In this document: piece after piece, positions 21,418 to 32,594 of the stretch
Layout of the letters: every line of letters starts with the position of its first letter
How positions within the stretch are numbered: position 1 is the first letter of the stretch
Origin: Oxytricha trifallax
Taxonomy: Eukaryota; Ciliophora; Spirotrichea; Sporadotrichida; Oxytrichidae
Direction of reading: 5' to 3'
Assembly: GCA_000711775.1 (NCBI GenBank)
Contig: ARYC01002038.1
Coordinates: 1-64,000, forward strand
DNA: 64,000 nucleotides
The notes under the pieces: generated by a model
Told to the model about the DNA's origin: nothing
Seen by the model: only the letters and a program-made list of their open reading frames with translations
Databases searched by the model: none
Translations under genes and position numbers: made by a program

Positions 21418-22393
21418 AATGCAGGATGCTTTAACTTTTCTAATAATCTACACTTCCTTCGTCGACATTTGAGAGTATGCTCCCATGAGGAATAAATATA
21501 TAAAAAATCCCTTTTCACAATCTTAAATAATAATATAATTTTAATTGATTAACATAAATAAATTTTATATCATATTTTTTTGACTTAAATAACTTTCGCT
21601 CGACTAAATGTTTAGAATTAAATTAATAATTTTACAATTATTTTTCCCTTCATTTCGTTAAACTTACTTGTCATATATTTACTGTATAAAGTTAATTACA
21701 AATAAAATCTTATTATTTTCATTTATACATTTTAATCATCATCCTAAATAAGAAAAAGTTTTATCTATCTCAAGAACAAATTTAATCAAATAAGATTTTA
21801 TATGTAATTAACTTTGTATAGTAAAAAAATATGACAAGTAAGTTTAATGAAATAAAGGGAACAATATTTGTAAAATTATTAATTTAATAATTTAGTCGAG
21901 TAAAAATGATTTAAGTCATAAAAAAATATGAAATAAATTGAATTTATGTTTATCAATAAATATCATATTATAATAATTTCCCTATATGTGAGTGTATTCA
22001 GAAAATGTCGAAAGATGGAGAGAAACTGATAAAATAATCATTGATGATGATGATTTTTAGCCATTGAATTAATTTACGGGAGGTTATCAACCGTTTATTT
22101 GAATTAACATCAAACCTTTCAAGGTACTATCGGACTAACATGACTTCTTGAATCCTTACGCGCTTTGTAGTAAGGGCATTTCTACATTGGCCCAAACCCC
22201 AGGTTATCTTGATCAATGCAAAATAATCATTAAAAACGTAAAAGCGGCCTGTAGTGGAAGATATTTATTTAGAATATAAAAAAATCATGAAAACATTTTA
22301 TGTAAAGTAAGGGGGTGATGGGAGGTCTCGGTCAAATGATTGAGAGGTAGGGGTCTCGATTGAAAGGGTAGGAGCGGGGTCTCGGCCAGGATA
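21418..22393. mobile_element. Foldback element remainder (copy 1 of duplicated locus)
   Basis: An inverted repeat with arms about 21452-21735 and 21770-22020, centred near 21745. The right arm continues to GGGGTCTCGGCCAGGATA at 22393. Its left end is missing here but survives in the duplicated locus at 51622-51721. The right end matches the TGTTC...CCGAGACCCC family in reverse. The following AATATG (22394-22399) is the right target copy. The TBE ending at 21417 had inserted into its left arm. Confidence 0.75.
22031..22231 (+). other. 177-bp coding-like insertion between 12-bp direct repeats
   Basis: AAAATAATCATT occurs at 22031-22042 and 22220-22231. The duplicate locus (near 58140) and the opposite arm of the same foldback have a single copy and no insert. 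The insert is richer in G+C and, with TAA/TAG as Gln, is open for its last ~45 codons, including YALCSKGISTLAQTPGYLDQ. No terminal inverted repeats were seen. It could be a captured piece of a gene or a gene segment. Confidence 0.55.
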
Positions 22394-22640
22394 AATATGT
22401 TTATACATAATTACCATTATTTAATTCCTAAAAAAAATGTCAAAATTCATAATAAAGTCTATAATATTTTTACTTGCATAATATAATAAATAATTATCAT
22501 GTAAAATCAATATCCATTTAATCGAATATTTAAAATAAGATCTAAATTTATGTATTTAAGGATAATTTATAAAATTTTGAATTACCAGTACTATACACAG
22601 AAATATATAAGATAATATTCGCATTAATTAATTTATATCA

Positions 22641-23984
22641 ATGTAAACAAAATCAAATAAAACTTTAACAAAAAATATTCGATTGAATATTTACTCATAC
22701 TTAACAATGACAGAAACTTATCTTATTTTACTTGGACTACATAAATAAGAAAGAGAAAGTATAAAATTCGCAAAATTTTAAAGGCCTTTAAATAAAAGAA
22801 AGCTCAAAATAAATATTACTAATATAAATGATAAATGAATTAACTTGAAAAGTATATTAGAGTTTACACATGCATTTAAGTTTAGATTTTACAAAAATGA
22901 TGCCAAAAATACCTAAATTTAATAATTCTTAGAATTCTTATTAAAAATAGATGAAATACTTACATAAAAAAAAGTAACAATTAGCATTCAATTTAATTTT
23001 TGCAATTTGGAAGAATTGAAAATTTACAAGTAAATAAAATACAAAAACATTCATTTTCATAAGTTAACTTTATTTTTTTGTGAAATCACTTTTTCAGATA
23101 CTGGTCTTTATCCTCTTTTTAAACATTTTAGTTCAGTAAATTTGAGAAGATCTATAATTGGTGGTAAATTGAAGGAGGAAATTGTAAAATCTTACTAAAA
23201 CAATGAATAGGGATAAAACAGTAAGCTAATGGGCATTAATTAATTACGATATTCAAATATTAAATCACTCAAAATATATTGCAGTCTATTTATTGATTCA
23301 GTGATGTTTTCAAGTCTAAGAAATCTAGAAACTTTTTACATAATAGATTGTCTGTATAACTCATCTTTAAATTGCCTTTTGTAAAATAACAAAAAATATT
23401 AAAATTTGAAAAACATTAATGCGTGTGAAAAAGATGATAATCTAATATCATATATTCTTGATTATTTTAAAACTAACTATGATTTTTATTGGAGCTTAAA
23501 GAAACATAACTTTATCAATATTATTCGTTATGTTAAGGATAATTATAAAATTTGTGAAGATCTAAAAACTACTGTCTCCAATAAAAGTGCTTTTAAATAG
23601 ATTGTTGATGACTTAAGTTCTTTCGCACAGAATAAGATAGATTTTAGTTTCCTCTTAGACTTTAACTTTTAAGCATTTTCTTGGCTAAGACTACTCTTTC
23701 AATTAAACTTCAAATCTATGAAGATCCATACTGAAAAGATTGTATTTTTTGATTTTTTCCTTCTAGATTAAAATCAAGTTTTTAAATCTCTAACTTAAAG
23801 CTCAATTGAGTAATTTAATGATTATTATAAATCAGAAAACTTATCAGTCATTATCAATCAAAAGAAATCGATTGAATTTAATTCAATATGCTTTGAAATA
23901 ACGAAAATTCAACAGCTGACAAGATTATTACTATTTTTGCTGATTAATTTCATTTATTTGATAAAAACAAAAATAATTGAATGA
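22641..23984 (+). pseudogene. Array gene A: member of ~480-residue family, one TGA and late frameshift
   Basis: ATG 22641, homologous frame to TGA 23982-23984 (447 codons) with many TAA/TAG Gln codons. An in-frame TGA stands at codon 66 (22836-22838), and near 23900 a frame change replaces the conserved C-terminal strand. Family marks are visible: RLNIYSYL near the N-terminus, DTGLYPLFKHF in the middle and FIDSVMFSSLRNLE in a leucine-rich stretch. Both lesions are shared with the duplicate at 58554. Function of the family is unknown; the N-terminus is faintly F-box-like and the middle faintly leucine-rich-repeat-like (inference). Confidence 0.7.
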
Positions 23985-24943
23985 ATAAATACTCTCTTAA
24001 ATTTAATTACTTAAATTAAAAAGTCTATTAACACAATTTAAAATTAGAATATATTAGTTTTAAATTTCATTCGAACTTTAATATATTTATTATTTTTGTT
24101 TTTTCTATTTAAGTTGTATTATGAGAAGAAAAAAGTCTATTAAATTTATAATTATTAATTTTTATTATAAATAAATTACTAATTATTGAATGCCTATTTA
24201 TTAATTACATTCTTAAATTAAAAATTAGCTTTTCATTTTTTATTAATCAATTTATTTTTGATATTTGAAGTATATTTGAGATGGTTTAAATAGTTATACT
24301 TTATACTATAATATTTTTTCATATATTTTTTGAATTATAAAATATTCTTATTGCTTCAAAGATTAATATAATGTTTATGTATTTTCAAAAATTAATTTAT
24401 TTTTGAAAAATCTAAAGTATTTCTTCTTGAGGAAATTTAAATAAATAATTTTATAAAATATATCTTAATAAAGTTAATTTAATTATAACCATAATGTATA
24501 TTTAATAATTTGTCTGGAGATTTATTAGTTTTCCTAATATAAATAGGAAGATGAATATTTGAATTTTACACAAAATCAATATTAATGTACTCATTAAAAA
24601 TAAATTTAAAATTTATGTATGATATTTTTTGCTTGAGCACAAATAATGCTCTAACAATTAGTTTATTACATAAAGCTTAAATTGAAAGTTATAGGAAAAT
24701 TAACATATTAAAAGAAAATATATAAATTATTTTACAATGAATTTAATAAATTAATTATATGTGAGAGTTTTTTTATTAAAAACAATCTGTAACATTTAAA
24801 TATTAACTACAAAAATTATATTATATAAGAATCAATTATTAGGGGAACCCTAACTCATTAAAATAAATATTCAACCTTAGAGTTATTAGTTCATTTTAAA
24901 ATAAGAAGATTTTTAAATACTAAATAATATATTATTTATAAAA
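23985..24943. other. AT-rich spacer between array genes A and C
   Basis: No ORF or repeat beyond simple AT richness. It is repeated almost unchanged at about 59898-60856. Confidence 0.6.
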
Positions 24944-26394
24944 ATGAAAAGATCCACTATTACAAACAAAAATATTTAATAGTAATCAGCAAAAAATAAA
25001 TAACTATAGAAACCACAGCCTCTCGAGAATAAAATTGAAGCTGAAATAAAGCCTATAATAAAAGCAGCAGTACCAATATCAAAATGTTTAACAATAAACA
25101 TTAGACTGATAATATATTCATACCTTGGAATAAATAAAAGTTTCCTTATTCTACTGAGACTTCAGAAATCAGAATAAAAAGCATTACCACTAGCATTACC
25201 CTTAAGATCTATAAATCAACAAAAGATGAAAATAAACTTTTCATAAATTCACTATACCAAAATTAATCTGAAAAATATAGTATTGTATGTCGATAAGATA
25301 AAGTTTTATTTTGATGCTCTCGTTAACAAAGTGAAAATTGATTCCTCTATAAGGGTTTTGGGGTAAATTGAACAGATGCTTAATAAACGCATATTAGCTG
25401 TTGATATTAAATTTAGATCTTGCGAAGACATGGATGATTTGAAAATTGAATAGTAAATTAATTATACAAATGTAAAATTTCAAAAGTTAAGTCTAATAGA
25501 TTCAAAGCATACTTTTTCAGAATCTGGCTTATACCCTCTTTTCAAATATTTCAGTATTATGAAATTTAAAGATTCCTATATTGGCGAAAAATTGATGGAA
25601 AATATTATTGAATCATAAAATGAAAATGAGGAAGGTAGAAATTAGAAATTAATGAAGATAAACGATTTACCTTACCCTAATATAAAGACTTTAATTATTG
25701 AATAAAGTATTTTTATAGATTCAGTGATGTTCTCAAGTTTAATCAATATCAAAATTTTTAAAATAATAGGTTCGCTCTATAATTAATCACTAAACTGGCT
25801 TTTGAGAAACAAATCCAAATATCAGAAACTTAAATAAATTTGTGCTTATGAAATATATGATACTTCAAAGGAGAACTTAATTAATAAATATTTAAATAAC
25901 AACGAAGAGTTTGAAGAATGTTTAAAGCATGAAAAATTTCTTGATGTTCTTTATCTATTTAGAAAAACTATCAAAATTATAAAAGCATTATTGTTTCACT
26001 TTCTGAAGAAGAATATGAAGACATTACTAAGATTCAAAATTTATCAACAAATAGAGTTCAGTTCATATTTTCCTTAAATTTTTAATTTAATTGTTTTTCT
26101 TAGCTAGAACCTCTATTTCGGCTAAACTATAAAATTTTGACAATAACAGTACAGGGTATCACACTTTTCAATTAAAATTAAATCAGAGATGACTTGCATT
26201 ATAAATTGTTTACCAAAAGTCCAATCGAGCTTTTTAATGAATATTATAGAAACAAGAAGATTTCAATGAAAATTGAAGAAGAAAAATCCATTAAGGAATC
26301 TTCGATTTGTATGATAATTACAAAAGAGTCTATTTTTGGAAATAAAATTATAGTAGTATTTGTTGGCCATTTTAATATGATTCATCTAACTTGA
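24944..26394 (+). pseudogene. Array gene C: intact except a 1-base deletion
   Basis: ATG 24944, same start as the intact duplicate at 60857 (constant offset 35,913). The two agree codon for codon until about 25970. There this copy reads TTTAGAAAAACTATC against TTTAGTAAAAATTATC, one base short. Downstream the proper frame resumes and runs to TGA 26392-26394, so this is the only clear disabling lesion. Family signature: IYSYLGINKSFLILLRLQKS, SGLYPLFKYF, MFSSLIN, KSPIELFNEYY near the C-terminus. In-frame TAA/TAG codons number more than ten. Confidence 0.8.
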
Positions 26395-27849
26395 AAATAT
26401 TTATTTGTATGAGGTTTTTTTATGTTTTTCTATAAAACTTAAATTAATTAATTTAAATTGTTTAACACCCTTTTTTAATTAAAAATGAAAATATAAATTC
26501 ATTTTACTTTTGAATTACAATTAATTTATATTAAAAAATGTTAAATTTAATTAGCGTTTTTAAACTAATTTTAAACGATTTAAAAAAAATTAAAAATAGT
26601 TATTATGATAAATCATAAACGGTGACATATAGATATCTTCAAAACTAAGATTTTTATATCAATGAGCTGAATTAAAAGATGCTTTTATTAAAAAATTATT
26701 AAAATAAATAGTTGATTTTTTTAGAATTTTTCATTATTTAAGAAGATGTGTTTAATTAATAATTTAATTAATCATATTTTATCCTCAAATCTTATAAAAA
26801 AATATATAAATAGAGATAAATGGGATGAAATTTAACTCTTTTTTCGAATGTAACTTGTTTGTTTATTTAGAAACTATCTTACAAATATATGAAATATACT
26901 AAAAAATAAGTCTTTATGATATCTATAGATCCAAGTGATTTGTGTTACAAATTTATTGGTTTTAAAATTTTAGTAAAAATGGATATTCATTTTATAGTGT
27001 ATTTCTATAAAATCGTATAAACTATCAAAAAGACTGTTGAATGCCTCTAGTCTGACTTGGGAGGGTTATAAGCTTAGGGCTAAATGAAATTTTATTTAAC
27101 AAAATATTATAGGATTCTAAAGTATTTAGTAAATAATAAAAAATTTGTGAGAATAGTATGAAATTGGCATAATTAATTGACGCTAGTTTTGGCACATGGC
27201 AAGTTAGCGTTAACTTTACAAAGGAAAGATACGAGAAAGTGAAAATAAATATTTCTACAACTTTCGTTATTAATGATTCTTGATTATCCTAATTTATATA
27301 GCTAACTACTAAATTTATAGAAATGCTGACAACCAACTTCTAAAAATTGTGTATTAAAATGTTTATGGAAGAAAAGTTGAAAATTCATAATTTTACATTA
27401 ATAATTATAAAAATTTAATCGTCGTATCTTTAGTTGAAGCATTTTTATCTTATATAATAAGTTAAAGAATTAGAAAATAATTGGAAAAAAATAAAGATAC
27501 TTTTTTAATCTTTTAAGACTATAACAATATTTAAAGTAATGAATTTAAGAATGTTTAAAACATTGTTTATTTTTAATAGATTTCATAATTTAAATCTTTG
27601 GTTTTTCCAGGTCTAGTGTATAATTAAAATTGTAAATTAAGTTGGATGGGAAGAGACTATCTTTCAATTTTCATGTCTTTTTTTTAAAACTTTGGATTAA
27701 CAATACTTTTTATTTGCCTTTTAAAACTCAACGAATTTAATTAAAAAGTCTTTAATATTAATTTAAAATGAATATTTAAACTTATAATATTTTATTATAT
27801 TTTAATCAAGAGAATTTTCAATTTATAAATAAAATTTTTCTAAAGTAAA
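26395..27849. other. Spacer between array genes C and E
   Basis: AT-rich, no gene seen. It corresponds to 62309-63563 but is ~200 bp longer. The first ~350 bp are much more diverged between the two copies than the rest. Confidence 0.5.
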
Positions 27850-28567
27850 ATGAAAAAGATATAAAAAACAAAAAGTCAGCTTATATTAAAAGTAAATTAA
27901 TTGTAGTAGCAGACGATATATAACAAAATTATAACACAACGAACAATTCAAACTGCACCGCAATGCTTAACTCTAAATATGTGATTGATAATTTACTCAT
28001 ATCTCAAAATGACATAAAGTCTTATCATTTTGTTTTTTCTGCAAAAATTAGAACTCAAAAGTTTTAAACTAGCGGGATCACTAAGACCTATACATAAGGA
28101 ATATTTAAAAATAGATTTCTGGAGACTTCAAAATCCATTTATCAATCTAGATAATATCATAGATTATTCAAAAGAAATAGAGTTCAAATTCAATTCTGAG
28201 CTTGATTAAGTAGAAATGGACTAATTTATAAGATTTCTACATTAATTAGATATATAGCTTGGAAAGAGAACATTAATTGTTAGCATTAAATTTAAATCAT
28301 GTAATTATTTGGATGAATTATAAATAAATCAGGCATTTAAGTTGAAAAGAATTTCGTTTAAGAAAATAACTTTAATTGACTCTTAACATAGTTTTACAGA
28401 TTCAGGTCTCTATATTCTTTTCTGACATTTCAGTGAAATGCTTTTAAAGGAATCTTATATAGGGGAAAAATCCATTAAAATAATAGTATAGTCTTAAAGA
28501 GAGAAAGATAATTAGCTTAAAGAGGATAGCATGAAGTTTAATGTATTTACTTATTTCTATTTAAAAT
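27850..28567 (+). pseudogene. Array gene E, 5' half (interrupted by a 4-kb element)
   Basis: ATG 27850. Family frame open to the element at 28568, apart from TGA codons 45 (27982-27984) and 192 (28423-28425). It has the motifs LIIYSYLKMTQS, SFTDSGLYILF and ESYIGEK at the family positions. The second half continues at 32595. Joining 28567 to 32595 keeps one AAT and gives 1,446 bp, 481 codons plus stop, equal to the intact paralogues. The N-terminal part including the first TGA is duplicated at 63564. Confidence 0.8.
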
Positions 28568-28615
28568 TATCAAAATCTAGGGAAAATTTGTAAATTAATT
28601 AAATAAATGAATAGA
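28568..28615 (+). repeat. Left terminal inverted repeat of the TBE-like element
   Basis: TATCAAAATCTAGGGAAAAT then TTGTAAATTAATTAAATAAAT. It pairs with the reverse complement of about 32545-32591, with mismatches around positions 11-16. Confidence 0.8.
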
Positions 28616-30139
28616 TCAATTATATTTTAATAACTAGACTTAATTTTTCAACTCTTGTAAAGAAGGAAGGTCATCAAAGTCCTTTGTAATATATTTCAGA
28701 AAAAATCTTTCACATTTAGGCAATACCTTATCATCAATAAATTACTTAACTATTTGCTAAAAGTCATTTGAACTTTTCTTTATCTTAAAAAATTTCTTCC
28801 CTGCAAGTATCTGAACAAGAATAATCAAAATAGAATATATATCTTATCTATAGTCCCCATTTTCTATGTCATCATGATTTAGTTAATCTTGATAAATTGT
28901 CATAGGCATTTAAGAAACATCCAACTTTACATTTTTATAAGTTGAGTACTAATAATTTGTTATCAAAACTTTCATATTTTCATCATCTTTGACTTTTATG
29001 GTTTTTGGAGATAAATATCTATGAACGATTCCAGCTGAATGCAACTCTTAAACAGCTCTATAGTGTGAATAAGTACTTTAAAACAATTCTCTCTGTTTTC
29101 TTGAAAAATAAATTAGCCCAAAGACTACTTCCAATCAAGTTTTTTCAATTTGAGTACTTTTTCGTCATAAGTAATTACAACTAATCAATCCTAACTTGAA
29201 GCTTCTTTCACATTTCTTAAAAAGGATAAAATTTTGAACTCAGCCCAAAGTCGTGTGACTATGTTAAAGTTTAGATTAATTTCTTCAAAACTGTAATCGG
29301 TTTATCTTCCTTTAGCCTAATTAAAGGCTACCTCATCATTTGTTAGAATTTATTAATCTTTAGAAAGTTAAAGTATCATTTAAACTTCATTCTTAATAAA
29401 ATGGTTTAGATTTACTGTAAAGCTTAACCTTGCATTCTCATAAGTATGACTTATTACTTATTTAGGAAAGGCAATTACTGTGTCTATATATTGAACACTA
29501 GAATCTTCATTTTGATTTATCAAAATTTGTGATTTGTCTTTAGACAAGTCGCACTCTTAAGATTGACAAGAATTCTAGATACCATCGTTTTGAAGATTTT
29601 AATCATGCTTTATCCTTTTTTAATTTCTCTCTATTTATTTCATCACCTAAATAGTCAATATATATTTATCTTACAATTTAAGGATATCCGTTTTATTATA
29701 GATCATCTAACTCATGAGAATTTAAGTGCGTCAACAGCAGCTCTTTTGTCTTGTAAGCTTTTAATTCGTTATTTTGTATGCATACTTAACATCTATAAAG
29801 TCCTCCTTTCTTAAGTTAAATAAATTTTCCATTATTTCGATTATGAGTGTTTTAGTGTCATTTTAATTCGATTCCAGTGTAAATATTTTTACATAACAAG
29901 CATTCATAAAGATTAGTGGGTTTTTTGGATTTGTTGCTGGCTCATGCAGTTCTTCTAGCTTACCATCTGATATAGAATTAATTATATCTAGAATCCTTTT
30001 TGTTTACAATTGTTTATTGATTCATAATTTGCTCCTCATTATTTGATACATGACTACTCTTATTTGACGACTCATTTTTATGTTAGGAATCTTCACTTGA
30101 ATCTATATTTGAAGAGAGTGAAGAGGAAAGTGTTCTCAT
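28616..30139 (-). pseudogene. Kinase-like gene of the TBE-like element
   Basis: Minus strand, ATG at 30137-30139 (MRTLSSSLSSN..., Ser-rich), homologous end at TGA 28616-28618. The C-terminal part reads as a protein-kinase fold. AGIVHRYLSPKTIKV stands where HRDLKPxN is expected, VLITNYQYS where DFG would be, and DIYSILIILVQILAGKKFF as the helix after it. The catalytic Asp and the DFG Asp are both missing, so it would be a pseudokinase. Frame changes occur, for example near 30010. C2H2 fingers as in TBE 57K were not found. Position and orientation match the TBE kinase gene. Confidence 0.65.
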
Positions 30140-30229
30140 ATTTAATACAATTTATTTAAGTATATAAAAATAGGGGTATTAAATATTAACATTAAATTAT
30201 CAAATCAGGACTTGGGGAAAATTTTGTGA

Positions 30230-30715
30230 AAAATTTATGTCCATGAACATAAATGAAAAATAATTTGAAAGATTCCTGTAAAGATATAGAAAGGTTCCTT
30301 AGAGAACGTCGCAAATTATATATTATATTGTTGAAAGATTCCTGTAATAAAATTGAAAGGTTCCTAATAATTTATGTAAGTTGACATAAATTTTATTTTA
30401 TTTAGGTGATTATACATAAATTATTTTTTAAGCTTTTTGACTACTATTTTATCATTTTAACAATCAATTAGTTTATATGATTAATATACAATGAATTGAG
30501 CGCCTAGCGCCTTAATTATGCTAATATTAATTTAGGTCAACATACATAAATTTAACCAATACAATTTTTAATTTATGTTAATATACATAAATAATCCAAT
30601 ACAATTTAAAGCTATTAAAACCTATTATTTAGTTAGAAAGCTTTAGTTAATAGTTATTAAATAGCATGAACATAAATTAAAATCGAGAGGCAAACTAGGG
30701 AAATATCACGAACAT
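30230..30715. promoter_or_regulatory. Cluster of ATTTATGT..ACATAAAT palindromes
   Basis: Between the divergent kinase and 22K genes there are about seven copies of a palindromic motif of the form TTATGT-n-ACATAAAT (near 30234, 30373, 30405, 30531, 30572, 30663, 30707). There are also two copies of GAAAGATTCCTGTAA...GAAAGGTTCCT (30267 and 30334). Further copies lie in the gene, in intron 2 and near 31459. Likely a binding site or promoter array; inferred from repetition and position. Confidence 0.5.
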
Positions 30716-31439
30716 AAATAGCAGAACTTTAGATGGGAGCTTGAACACAAAATCTGACTGGTACAATCACCTAAAATATTCACGTAAATATTTAAGTATT
30801 AACAAATATAGTTGGTTATCATTTACCTAGCTATAAGAAAACTAGCATGAGATTCATAAAAGATGTGCTAGCTTCTAGAAAAGAGCTATTAAAATCAGCA
30901 GACGTAATTTATGTAAACGTACCTAACTATCCAGAACTAGGGGTCCTGAACATATTTAATTATGTCAAGGACGATTAAGTGGTAAATAGATACCTTGGAG
31001 TTTATGATGCTCCTAAGGACCTCCCTGACAAGCATTTCTTCTATGGGGTCTTAGGAACACTCAAAAATGAATGGTTGACATAAATAGTTATGTCTTAGCA
31101 AACTCAAAGAAATAAACCTACAGACGAAGAACAATTAGGGGAGACCATAGAGATTATTTAAGAATTCTTAAAGGAAATCTAATCTATTCCACATTTCTCG
31201 AGTAAGCGTACATAAATATTTATGTCTATATAGAACGAAAGGGCAAAGCGCTATCATTACTTAAACAAAAGTCATTAGGCAGGAAGCAACCTAAGAAAAG
31301 AAAAAGATACGAAATTTCTGGCTTTGAAGAGGAATAGAAGCAAGGCAACTAATTTTAGCAGACATAGTAAAATATGTTATTCAGAGATGAAAACACAATA
31401 ATGAAAAGCCCACCAGGCAAAAGGCTTTAATTGTACTGA
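30666..31439 (+). CDS. '22K' protein of the TBE-like element, intact with two introns
   Basis: Exons 30666-30783, 30812-31201 and 31234-31439 join to 714 bp, 237 residues, with no TGA. It aligns with the TBE 22K protein (242 residues at 55552). KSDWYNHLKYS matches RSKEDLYRYL, GYHLPSYKKTSMRFIKDVL matches GLFLPTMEGTKISFLKAIL, VPNYPEL matches IPNYPEI, and DKHFFYGVLGTLK matches ERNFFFGVLGTIK. After intron 2, SRKGKALSLLKQ matches SRKSGTGIYLMKE. The C-terminus is basic (GRKQPKKRKR). The function of this TBE protein is not known. Both introns sit at the same residue and phase as in the TBE gene. Confidence 0.85.
30784..30811 (+). other. Intron 1 of the TBE-like 22K gene (28 nt)
   Basis: GTAAATA ... 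ATATAG with GTATTAAC as a probable branch site. It falls directly before TTGGTTATC, exactly as the 36-nt intron at 55652-55687 falls before TTGGTTTATTC. Confidence 0.75.
31202..31233 (+). other. Intron 2 of the TBE-like 22K gene (32 nt)
   Basis: GTAAGCGTAC ... CTATATAG. Removal joins TCG-A to AA-CGA and restores the SRK motif seen in TBE 22K. The intron carries one of the ACATAAAT palindromes. Confidence 0.75.
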
Positions 31440-31499
31440 TTTTATTTAAGACTTAAATATACTAAAAATTTATGTTAACATAAAATAATAAAATTTTTA

Positions 31500-32528
31500 T
31501 CAACTTTATATCTTAAGTTAATTAAAGCAAAAGTTTTCACTTTTTATACAGTCACTTATTTTTATTTTGAGAATTGAGTCCTAAACAATTTAGAAGTGTT
31601 TATTGTTTGATAGTTTGAATTAAAGTTTTATAATGTCTTTTTTATATAGCTATTTTACTCTTGAAAAAATGTTTTCAATGCAGTTGTACTTGGATGAATA
31701 TGCTGCATTGAATAATAGCTTCCATCCATTTTCTTCAACAGTTTGCTTCATTAGTTTTGAGTGATGAGCCCTTAGATTGTCTAGAAATATTGTCAAGTTT
31801 TTCCCTTTATATCTTAAGTCTAAATCTTATAGAACCTGAAGTAAGTCATCTGTCTTAATTGACTTTGCTTTTATTCTAAAGCCTTCTAATCCAAATTATG
31901 AACTAATTATTACAACTGCTGCCAAGGTATCAAGGTTAACACCCCCTTTTTTAAGTGCCTAGTTACTGTATTTATGAGCCCATGATTTGTAATTTATTGA
32001 GTGGGGTTTAAAAATTGTTTCATCTAGATATACTATATTTTCCCCATTTTCTATAATTTTATTTAATTCCTCAAAAACCCTAGATAAGTCTTGTTGAATT
32101 TATTATTTTTTATATTCGGTTAAATTGTATTCCGTTCAAGTTGACTTATATTTAATTCCATTTTATTTATAAAGCTTATACAAGCTTGAAGTAGATATTT
32201 TTATTTCTGGGAAATTTCGATGAAAAATTTTAGCTCTTTATTCAATTGATAAAAGTATTTATTCTCTTAAAGTTTTTTCTGATAGTAAATAGTTAAGTTG
32301 CTCTTAAGTCATTCTATGTAGAATGTTTTTATCCTTTGAGCCTTCAATATTTTCAGTTTATAATCGCTTCAATTTTTATTTTACTATTTTTTCTGAAAGG
32401 TTTAATGTCTTTGAAATTTCTTTAATTGAAGCATATACTTTACTTTGTTTACTGTAAGTTTTTTGTCGAAATCTCAATAAGCAAATAAGATTTGTATATG
32501 TATTATGTAGATCACATTTTTTCTCCAT
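31500..32528 (-). pseudogene. DD34E transposase of the TBE-like element, one internal TGA
   Basis: ATG 32526-32528 (MEKKCDLHNTY...), a single frame of 343 codons to TGA 31500-31502, interrupted only by TGA at codon 131 (32136-32138). The N-terminal helix-turn-helix region is followed by SEKTLREQILLSIEQRAKIF, which matches the TBE stretch NEKTLKYWAHFSLDQRAIMF. NFPEIKIS, DETIFKPHSINYKSW (first Asp), TIFLDNLRAHHSK (second Asp) and YSSKYNCIENIF (Glu) follow. There are 34 residues between the last two acidic residues. Length agrees with TBE transposase (354). It ends about 60 bp from the convergent 22K gene. Inactive unless TGA is suppressed. Confidence 0.85.
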
Positions 32529-32594
32529 ATAAAATAATTTAATAAAATTTATTAATTTAATCAATCTACAAATTTTACTTCGATTTTGATAAAT

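Larger units (their letters stand above)
28568..32591 (-). mobile_element. Divergent TBE-like element without telomeric ends
   Basis: A 4,024-bp element inserted in array gene E with target duplication AAT (28565-28567 and 32592-32594). Its terminal inverted repeats of ~45 bp start TATCAAAATC and contain AAAATTTGTA(A/G)ATT. They have no C4A4 run. It contains, in TBE order and orientation, a kinase-like gene (-), a 22K-type gene (+) with two introns and a DD34E transposase (-). Proteins are only distantly similar to the TBEs in this window. Size, gene order, intron positions, convergent 3' ends and ANT-type target all match TBEs. It appears to be a separate family or an ancestral-type relative. 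Confidence 0.88.

Noticed and set aside
29563-29814. 83-codon plus-strand ORF
   Set aside because: It lies opposite the minus-strand kinase-like gene of the TBE-like element; a shadow frame.
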